From the NCBI GenBank assembly GCA_946549475.1, contig CAMNQO010000118.1, forward strand, positions 1 to 5,431: DNA of 5,431 bases, in the 5' to 3' direction. A program made the translations under genes and the position numbers. The notes under the pieces are model-generated. The model searched no databases and was not told the DNA's origin. It saw nothing but the letters and a program-made list of their open reading frames with translations. Numbering within the stretch: the first letter of the stretch is position 1; the number at the start of each line of letters is the position of its first letter. The stretch is from an uncultured Bacteroidales bacterium. Its GTDB lineage: Bacteria > Bacteroidota > Bacteroidia > Bacteroidales > UBA932. This document shows, one piece after another, positions 1-5,431 of this stretch.

Positions 1-591
1 GACACGCTCAAAGTCGTGACGATGGTCTATGCCGGCTGGTGCAACAAGCACATCACCGCCCTGCTGCAGGGCTGCGGCTGCAACGCCATCGGGCTGTCCG
101 GCTGCGACGCATCGGTCATCACGGCCTCCCGGCGGGCGCCCCGCACCCTGTCGGACGGCGTGACGAAGGTGGACTACGGATATGTCGGCGATGTACAGGG
201 CTCCAGCGTGGATGCGGAGTTCGTGCAGACTCTGCTGGAGCGGGGCATCACGCCGGTCTTCTGCGCCATCAACCACGACGGCGTCGGGCATCTGCTCAAC
301 ACCAACGCCGACACCATCGCCTCGTCGGTGGCCGTCGCGCTCGGAGCCGAACTCATCTTCTGCTTCGAGAAGAAAGGCGTGCTGAAAGATTTGCAGGACG
401 AGGACAGCGTCATCCCTCTCATTACGCCGGAGAGTTATCCGGACCTCAAGGCGCAGCGCATCGTCGATGAAGGAATGGTGCCGAAGATAGACAATGCCTT
501 CAAAGCCCTGCGGGAGGGCGTCTCCCGCGTCATCATCCGATCCGCGTGCGACATAACGGATGGCAGCGGAACCGTCATATCCTTGGTATAA
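1..591 (+). CDS. argB: N-acylglutamate kinase ArgB (5'-truncated by window edge)
   Basis: This is the C-terminal 196 residues of an amino-acid-kinase-fold protein. Such enzymes phosphorylate the gamma-carboxylate of N-acetylglutamate (in some Bacteroidetes probably N-succinylglutamate) with ATP, the second step of arginine synthesis in the cytoplasm. The frame is open from base 1 to the TAA at 589-591. It shows VVTMVYAGWCNKH (bases 13-51), the GLSGCD segment (91-108), DYGYVGDVQG (172-201), NTNADTIA (298-321), CFEKKGVL (361-384), MVPK with the likely catalytic lysine (475-486), and a C-terminal SGTVI strand. NTNADTIA and MVPK are typical of acetylglutamate kinases, and CFEKKGVL matches Bacteroidetes forms as I recall them. 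Roughly the first 60-65 residues, including the N-terminal KxGG nucleotide loop, lie upstream. The internal GTG at 16 and ATG at 22 are therefore not starts. The stop lies one base before the next ATG, so the two genes are probably co-translated. Family assignment is firm; acyl-group preference is not visible. Confidence 0.93.
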   Translation, partial: DTLKVVTMVYAGWCNKHITALLQGCGCNAIGLSGCDASVITASRRAPRTLSDGVTKVDYGYVGDVQGSSVDAEFVQTLLERGITPVFCAINHDGVGHLLNTNADTIASSVAVALGAELIFCFEKKGVLKDLQDEDSVIPLITPESYPDLKAQRIVDEGMVPKIDNAFKALREGVSRVIIRSACDITDGSGTVISLV

Positions 592-592
592 G

Positions 593-1690
593 ATGAAGCC
601 GGAATATCAGAAATATCTGCAACTGTTGCGAAAAATGATTGCCACACCGTCCATTTCGTTTGAAGAGGAAGCGGTGTGGTTTCTTATAGATGACTTCCTT
701 TCCCGGGAGGGCATCGTCCACAGCATGGTCAATGGCAACATCCTCGCCCTCAACGAGGGCTACGACCCTGCCAAGAAGACCCTGGCCTTAGATGCGCACA
801 TCGACACCGTGCCGCCGGCCGCCACCTATACCCGCGACCCTTACGATGCCGGAGACGACAAGGACATCATCTGGGGACTCGGCTCCAACGACGACGGGGG
901 CAGCGTGGTCTCGATGATGGCCGCCTTCGCCCATTTTTATCGGAAAGAACTGCCCGTCAACCTGCTGCTCATCCTCTCCCGCGAGGAGGAGCGTTCGGGT
1001 CCGGACGGGACGCAATACCTCTTCCGCGAAGGATTCCTGCGGGACTCCCCGGATTTTCCCCTGCCCGACTGGGTCATCGTGGGGGAGCCGACGGGAATGC
1101 GGGCCGCGACTTCCGAACGGGGCCTGCTCGTACTCGACGGAACGGCCCGAGGCGTCGCCGGCCACGCCGCCCGCAACGAAGGCGTCAATGCCCTCTACAA
1201 AGCCTTGGACGACATTCAGAAACTGCGGGAGTTCCGTTTCGACCGCATTTCCCCCATTATGGGCGCGGTCAAACTCAGCGTCACGCAAATCCAGGCCGGC
1301 ACGGCGCACAATATCATTCCCGATTCCTGTTCCTTCGTCGTGGACATCCGTCCGACGGAGCAGTACGGCAACGCGGAAATCCTCGGGATGCTGCAGGAAG
1401 TCTGCACGGGCAGCGAGCTCAAGGCCCGCAACCTGGGCAACAAGTCTTCCGCCACCTACCCGGACTCTCCCCTGCTGGCGACGGCGCAGGCGCTGGGCCT
1501 GGAGACCTTCTCCTCCCCCACCACTTCCGACTGGATCCGCATCGACGGGGACTGCATCAAGATGGGCCCGGGCGACTCGGCCCGTTCCCACCACGCCGAC
1601 GAATACATCAAGGTCTCCGAAATCGAAGAGGCCGTCGGCATCTACATCCGTTTTATCGAAACATTCTTCACCATCACGAATCAGACATAG
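593..1690 (+). CDS. argE: M20-family N-acylcitrulline/N-acylornithine deacylase (ArgE type)
   Basis: This 365-residue metallohydrolase should remove the acyl group from an arginine precursor: acetylornithine in classical ArgE, or more likely N-acetyl- or N-succinyl-citrulline in Bacteroidetes. The M20 di-zinc site is complete: H69 and D71 in AHIDTVP, bridging D100 in GLGSND, general base E132 and ligand E133 in REEERSG, E165 in VGEPTG, and H333 in the SHHADE motif. The catalytic domain spans about 1-175 and 290-365. The inserted dimerization domain is about 177-285, with GVAGHAA (H191 can reach the partner's active site, as in DapE) and NIIPD. I chose ATG 593 because homology begins there (MKPEYQKYLQLL) and it lies one base after the argB stop. 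An upstream in-frame ATG at 560 would add 11 residues encoded inside argB. No Shine-Dalgarno is seen. DapE or LysK activity is possible from fold alone, but the argB/argH neighbours favour arginine synthesis. Confidence 0.85.
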   Translation: MKPEYQKYLQLLRKMIATPSISFEEEAVWFLIDDFLSREGIVHSMVNGNILALNEGYDPAKKTLALDAHIDTVPPAATYTRDPYDAGDDKDIIWGLGSNDDGGSVVSMMAAFAHFYRKELPVNLLLILSREEERSGPDGTQYLFREGFLRDSPDFPLPDWVIVGEPTGMRAATSERGLLVLDGTARGVAGHAARNEGVNALYKALDDIQKLREFRFDRISPIMGAVKLSVTQIQAGTAHNIIPDSCSFVVDIRPTEQYGNAEILGMLQEVCTGSELKARNLGNKSSATYPDSPLLATAQALGLETFSSPTTSDWIRIDGDCIKMGPGDSARSHHADEYIKVSEIEEAVGIYIRFIETFFTITNQT

Positions 1691-1693
1691 TTT

Positions 1694-3064
1694 ATGGCAA
1701 CACTCTGGAATAAAGGCACCGCAGCCACCGACAAGGTGGAAAACTTCACGGTCGGCAACGACCGCATCCTCGACCTGAGGCTCGCACGCTACGACGTGCA
1801 GGGCTCGATGGCCCATATCCGGATGCTGGAGAGTATCGGTCTGCTCACGCGGAACGAACTGGACACCCTGCTGGTCGCCCTCGAAGATATCGCCGCGAGC
1901 ATCGAAGCGGGCACTTTCGTGCTGGAAGACGACGTGGAGGACATCCACTCGCAGGTGGAACTGCTGCTGACGCGCAAACTGGGCGACCTGGGCAAGAAAA
2001 TCCACTCCGGCCGCAGCCGCAACGACCAGGTGCTGGTCGATGTGAAACTCTTCCTGCGCGACGAGCTGCGGACCGTCCGCGACGAGGTGATGACCCTCTT
2101 CGGCACCCTCCAGAGCCTGAGCGAGAAATACAAGGAGGTGCTGCTGCCGGGCTATACCCACGGCCAGATTGCGATGCCGTCCTCCTTCGGGATGTGGCTC
2201 GGAGCCTACGCCGAATGCCTGGTGAACGATATGTATATGCTCGGCGGGGCCTACAGGGTCGTCAACCAGAATCCCCTCGGCTCGGCCGCCGGCTATGGCA
2301 ATTCCTTCCCGCTCGACCGGGAGATGACGACCCGGCTGCTGGGATTCGCCGCGCCGGACTACAACAGCGTCGCCGCCCAGCTCAGCCGCGGCAAGAGCGA
2401 GAAGTCCGTGGCCTCGGCCATCGGCAGCGTCGCCCTCACGCTCAACAAGTTTGCCTCCGACTGCTGTATGTATATGTGTCCCAACTACGGCTTCATCCAT
2501 TTCCCCGACAACCTGACGACGGGGTCGAGCATCATGCCCCACAAGAAGAATCCGGACGTATGGGAGATGGTGCGGGGCAAGTGCAACCGCATCCTTTCCT
2601 GCGAGAACGAAATCGCCCTGCTGTGCAGCAATATGCCCCACGGCTACCACCGCGAGTACCAGCTTCTCAAGGACATCCTCTTCCCCGCCCTCGACCTGCT
2701 GCACGCGTGCCTGGATATGACAAATTATATGCTGGGATATATGGAGGTCAACGAGCACATCCTCGACAATCCGCTCTACGAGTACCTGTTCACCGTCGAG
2801 GAGGTCAACCGCCGCACCCTCGCTGGTACGCCCTTCCGCGAGGCCTACAAACAGGTCGGCATCGAGGTCAATGAGGGACGCTTCCATTATACCCCGGCTT
2901 CCGCCTCCGGTGCAACGGGCGACCCTGATTCCGGCATACCGGCCGGGCCGCTGCCGCTCGGCAGCCTCAAGGCCTCCGATCTCGGGCACACCCACCTGGG
3001 GAGTCTCGGCAACCTCTGCACCGAAGCCATCGCGAAGAAGATGCAGGACGCTTGGTTTGAATAA
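1694..3064 (+). CDS. argH: Argininosuccinate lyase ArgH
   Basis: This 456-residue enzyme of the fumarase/aspartase superfamily cleaves argininosuccinate to arginine and fumarate, the last step of arginine synthesis. It should act as a cytoplasmic homotetramer. Visible motifs are the substrate-binding HSGRSRNDQ (104-112), the PGYTHGQIAMPS region with catalytic-site H156 (152-163), NPLGSAAGYG (193-202), and the signature loop GSSIMPHKKNPD (277-288), which holds the catalytic serine (S278/S279) and K284/K285. The loop has His where many ArgH proteins have Gln, a form I associate with Bacteroidetes. YHREYQLLKD (318-327) follows in the central helical domain. The C-terminal HTHLGSLGNLC (432-442) matches the Bacteroidetes tail but is preceded by an unusual Gly/Ala/Pro/Ser-rich stretch (about 401-428). 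ATG 1694 lies 3 bases after the preceding stop. It is the natural start because MATLWNKG begins at the usual family position. No frameshift or missing catalytic residue is seen. Confidence 0.95.
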   Translation: MATLWNKGTAATDKVENFTVGNDRILDLRLARYDVQGSMAHIRMLESIGLLTRNELDTLLVALEDIAASIEAGTFVLEDDVEDIHSQVELLLTRKLGDLGKKIHSGRSRNDQVLVDVKLFLRDELRTVRDEVMTLFGTLQSLSEKYKEVLLPGYTHGQIAMPSSFGMWLGAYAECLVNDMYMLGGAYRVVNQNPLGSAAGYGNSFPLDREMTTRLLGFAAPDYNSVAAQLSRGKSEKSVASAIGSVALTLNKFASDCCMYMCPNYGFIHFPDNLTTGSSIMPHKKNPDVWEMVRGKCNRILSCENEIALLCSNMPHGYHREYQLLKDILFPALDLLHACLDMTNYMLGYMEVNEHILDNPLYEYLFTVEEVNRRTLAGTPFREAYKQVGIEVNEGRFHYTPASASGATGDPDSGIPAGPLPLGSLKASDLGHTHLGSLGNLCTEAIAKKMQDAWFE

Positions 3065-3082
3065 GGTTACATTATCAGATAT
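3065..3082 (+). other. Short AT-rich argH-carB intergenic spacer
   Basis: These 18 bases form the longest gap in the window. They are clearly richer in A and T than the flanking genes and contain no hairpin able to act as a terminator. No purine-rich Shine-Dalgarno lies 5-10 bases before the carB ATG. The nearest AAGG-like run overlaps the argH stop and is too far upstream. AT-rich, unstructured leaders are the usual context for translation initiation in Bacteroidota. I infer that transcription reads through from argH into carB. I see no convincing TAnnTTTG-type Bacteroidetes promoter here. Confidence 0.5.
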
Positions 3083-5431
3083 ATGACAGACAAGAATTTG
3101 AAAAAAGTACTGCTGCTGGGCTCAGGAGCCCTGAAAATCGGTCAGGCCGGCGAGTTTGACTACAGCGGTTCGCAGGCGCTGAAAGCCCTGCGCGAAGAAG
3201 GCATCGAAACGGTGCTCATCAACCCCAACATTGCGACCGTCCAGACCTCGCAGGGCGTCGCTGACAAGATTTATTTCCTCCCGGTGACCCCCTACTTCGT
3301 GGAGAAGGTCATCAAGAAGGAAAATCCCGACGGCATCCTGCTGTCCTTCGGCGGCCAGACCGCCCTCAACTGCGGCGTCGAACTCCACCAGAGCGGCGTA
3401 CTCGAGAAGTACGGCGTCAAGGTGCTCGGCACTCCCGTCAAGACCATCATCGACACGGAAGACCGCGAACTCTTCATCGAGCGGCTGGACGAAATCAACA
3501 TCAAGACCATCAAGTCCCACGCGGCCACCACGCTGGAAGAAGCCCGCGCCGCCGCCGACGAGGTGGGCTACCCGGTCATCGTCCGCGCCGCCTATGCCCT
3601 CGGCGGACTCGGTTCCGGCTTCTGCGACTCCCGGGAGCAGCTGGACGAAATCTGCCGCAACCCCTTCTCCTTCTCGCCCCAAGTTCTTGTCGAAAAATCC
3701 CTGAAAGGCTGGAAAGAAATCGAATTCGAGGTGGTGCGCGACGCCAAGGACAATATGGCGGTCATCGCCAACATGGAAAACTTCGATCCCCTCGGCATCC
3801 ATACCGGAGAGAGCATCGTGGTGGCCCCGTCCCAGAGCCTCAAGCAGTCCGAAATCGACTATCTGGAAGACCTGTCCTTCCAGATTGTCCGCCACATCGG
3901 CATCGTCGGCGAGTGCAACCTCCAGTTTGCCTTCGCCCCGGACGGCAGCGACTACCGCGTCATCGAGGTCAACGCCCGTCTGAGCCGTTCCTCCGCCCTC
4001 GCCTCCAAGGCGACCGGCTATCCCCTCGCCCTCGTCGCCGCCAAAATCGGCCTGGGCTACTCCCTGGATGAAATCCCCAACGCCTGCACGGGCGGCAACC
4101 TCAAAGGCTACGAGCCCGACTGCGACTACATCATCTGCAAGATTCCCCGCTGGGACCTCGCCAAGTTCCGGGGCGTTTCCCGCGAAATCGGTACCAGTAT
4201 GAAGAGCGTCGGCGAGATTATGGCCATCGGCCAGAGTTTCGAAGAGGCCATCCAGAAAGGACTCCGGATGATCGGGCAGGGCGCCAACGGATTCGTGTGC
4301 AACAAGCCCGTCGCCACGGAAGACCTCGACTACGCCCTCTCCCATCCGACCGATACGCGCGTGTTCGCCCTCGCAGCCGCGTTGGAAGCCGGTTACAGCA
4401 TCGACCGCATCTACGACCTGACCAAGATTGACAAGTGGTTCCTGAGCGCCCTGGCCAACATCGAGGCGACCTACCGCGAACTGGAGGCCTGCAAGAGTCT
4501 GGAAGCCGTCAGCCCCGAACTGCTGAAGAAAGCCAAGAAACAAGGCTTCTCGGACATCCAGATTGCCCGCGTCTTCAACCTCAAGGAGGCGCAGGTGCGC
4601 GAATACCGCCTGGCCGCCGGTCTCAAGCCGGCCGTCCGCCAGATCGACACCATCTCCCTGCCCCACGGCAAGAGCAACTATCTCTACCTCACCTATGGCA
4701 GCGAGCCTGCGCCCGCCTCACTGGAAGACGCTTCCTGCACGGTCATCGTGCTGGGCAGCGGCGCCTACCGCATCGGTTCCAGCGTGGAGTTCGACTGGTG
4801 CGGGGTGAACGCCGTGCAGACCCTGATGAAGAAGGGCTACAAGGGCGTCATCATCAACTGCAACCCCGAGACCGTCTCGACCGACTACGACACCTGCGAC
4901 CGTCTCTATTTCGAAGAACTCAGCTACGAGACGGTGATGGACATCTGCACGATGGAGAAGCCCTTCGGCGTCATCGTGAGCGTGGGCGGCCAGATTCCCA
5001 ACAACCTGGCCCTGCCCCTGATGCGCAGCGGCATCCGCCTGCTGGGTACCTCCGCCGAAGACATCGACCGGGCAGAAGACCGCAACAAGTTCTCTTCCGT
5101 CGTGGACAAACTGGGCATCGACCAGCCCCGCTGGAGCGAACTGACCACGATGGACGATGTGGACAAGTTCGTGGACGAGGTCGGATTCCCCGTGCTGGTG
5201 CGTCCTTCCTATGTGTTGTCAGGCGCCGCGATGAATGTCTGCTACAGCAAGGAAGACCTGCGGAAATTCCTGGAAATGGCCGTCGAAGTGTCCGCAGACC
5301 ATCCGGTCGTGATTTCTTCCTTCATGCAGCGCTGCAAGGAAATCGAGTTCGACGCCGTGGCGGACGAAGGCAAAATCCTGGTGCACGCCATCTCCGAGCA
5401 TGTGGAGTATGCCGGTGTCCATTCCGGCGAC
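3083..5431 (+). CDS. carB: Carbamoyl-phosphate synthase large subunit CarB (3'-truncated by window edge)
   Basis: The first 783 residues of an enzyme that usually has about 1,070. CarB joins bicarbonate, two ATP and ammonia (delivered from glutamine by CarA) into carbamoyl phosphate for arginine and pyrimidines. I translated the frame by hand and found no stop before the window edge. The carboxyphosphate half has a pre-ATP-grasp domain (about 1-125) with GEFDYSGSQA (23-32), then an ATP-grasp domain. That domain shows YPVIVRAAYALGGLGSG (163-179), KGWKEIEFEVVRD (208-220), HTGESIVVAPSQ (240-251), Q281, and the metal-binding VIEVNARLSRSSA (293-305) with E295 and N297. The oligomerization domain is about 400-545. 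The second half starts near 553 with VIVLGSGAYRIGSSVEFD and includes FPVLVRPSYVLSGAAM (702-717). The rest of the second ATP-grasp and the C-terminal MGS-like allosteric domain lie beyond the window. The FDYSGSQA wording resembles CAD/CPS I-type and Bacteroidetes enzymes. ATG 3083 (MTDKNLKKVLLLGSG) fits the family start; no Shine-Dalgarno is evident. Confidence 0.96.
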   Translation, partial: MTDKNLKKVLLLGSGALKIGQAGEFDYSGSQALKALREEGIETVLINPNIATVQTSQGVADKIYFLPVTPYFVEKVIKKENPDGILLSFGGQTALNCGVELHQSGVLEKYGVKVLGTPVKTIIDTEDRELFIERLDEINIKTIKSHAATTLEEARAAADEVGYPVIVRAAYALGGLGSGFCDSREQLDEICRNPFSFSPQVLVEKSLKGWKEIEFEVVRDAKDNMAVIANMENFDPLGIHTGESIVVAPSQSLKQSEIDYLEDLSFQIVRHIGIVGECNLQFAFAPDGSDYRVIEVNARLSRSSALASKATGYPLALVAAKIGLGYSLDEIPNACTGGNLKGYEPDCDYIICKIPRWDLAKFRGVSREIGTSMKSVGEIMAIGQSFEEAIQKGLRMIGQGANGFVCNKPVATEDLDYALSHPTDTRVFALAAALEAGYSIDRIYDLTKIDKWFLSALANIEATYRELEACKSLEAVSPELLKKAKKQGFSDIQIARVFNLKEAQVREYRLAAGLKPAVRQIDTISLPHGKSNYLYLTYGSEPAPASLEDASCTVIVLGSGAYRIGSSVEFDWCGVNAVQTLMKKGYKGVIINCNPETVSTDYDTCDRLYFEELSYETVMDICTMEKPFGVIVSVGGQIPNNLALPLMRSGIRLLGTSAEDIDRAEDRNKFSSVVDKLGIDQPRWSELTTMDDVDKFVDEVGFPVLVRPSYVLSGAAMNVCYSKEDLRKFLEMAVEVSADHPVVISSFMQRCKEIEFDAVADEGKILVHAISEHVEYAGVHSGD

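Noticed and set aside
16..24. GTG (16) and ATG (22) as possible starts for the first gene.
   Set aside because: The frame is open to base 1, and the protein lacks about 60 N-terminal residues of ArgB, so these are internal codons of a gene that begins outside the window.
560..592. Upstream in-frame ATG that would extend the M20 deacylase by 11 residues.
   Set aside because: The extension lies inside the 3' end of argB and adds residues not typical of the family. ATG 593 sits right after the argB stop and matches the usual start.
600..622. Small inverted-repeat look (ATATCAGAAATAT) near the start of the M20 deacylase gene.
   Set aside because: The arms are only four AT base pairs inside coding sequence. 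They are too weak for a terminator or operator, and the segment encodes the expected N-terminal residues.
2894..2977. Possibility that the ArgH insertion results from paired frameshifts.
   Set aside because: The other two frames here give no family-like sequence, and related proteins are simply shorter in this region, so a true in-frame insertion is the better reading.
788..2995. Very long antisense open frame (735 codons) on the - strand across argE and argH.
   Set aside because: It runs opposite two confidently identified genes. Its translation is repetitive in V, G, A, E, D and H, as expected from reading a GC-rich coding strand backwards where TTA, CTA and TCA codons are rare. No recognisable domain is seen.
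3065..3106. Possible Bacteroidetes promoter near the carB start (an AGAATTTG string resembling TAnnTTTG).
   Set aside because: The string lacks the leading TA, lies inside the carB reading frame downstream of its ATG, and has no clear upstream element.
3122..4666. Long antisense open frame (514 codons) on the - strand inside carB.
   Set aside because: Same explanation: a codon-bias shadow of carB, with biased low-information composition and no recognisable domain.

Overview
This window is a stretch of an arginine-biosynthesis gene cluster, all on the + strand and tightly packed. In order it holds the 3' part of an acylglutamate kinase gene (argB, bases 1-591), a complete M20-family deacylase gene of the ArgE type (593-1690), a complete argininosuccinate lyase gene (argH, 1694-3064), and the first 783 codons of a carbamoyl-phosphate synthase large-subunit gene (carB, 3083 to the window edge). 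The gaps between genes are 1, 3 and 18 bases. I see no terminator, tRNA, rRNA, repeat array or mobile element, and no stretch over 300 bases lacks a gene. The simplest reading is one operon.

The organism is probably a high-GC member of the Bacteroidota, most likely the order Bacteroidales (for example a Rikenellaceae/Alistipes-like lineage). Three things suggest this. The protein sequences resemble Bacteroidetes versions, such as the CFEKKGVL segment of ArgB, the MPHKKNPD loop and HTH-GS-GN tail of ArgH, and the EFDYSGSQA type of CarB. None of the three visible gene starts has a good Shine-Dalgarno sequence at normal spacing, which is usual in that phylum. The base composition is about 60% G+C by eye, above Bacteroides but compatible with Alistipes-like taxa. 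The genus is not determined.

The genes fit one pathway. ArgB phosphorylates N-acylglutamate early in the route. The M20 enzyme removes the acyl group late, and in Bacteroidetes this is expected at the acylcitrulline rather than the acylornithine stage. ArgH releases arginine and fumarate from argininosuccinate. CarB, with the small subunit CarA, makes the carbamoyl phosphate that the transcarbamylase consumes. argC, argD, the transcarbamylase gene, argG and carA are not in the window.

I found no previously undescribed system here. The points worth a second look are modest: a Gly/Ala/Pro/Ser-rich insertion near the C-terminus of ArgH, carB following argH directly with no carA before it, the unresolved acyl substrate of the M20 enzyme, and a cysteine-rich segment in ArgB.
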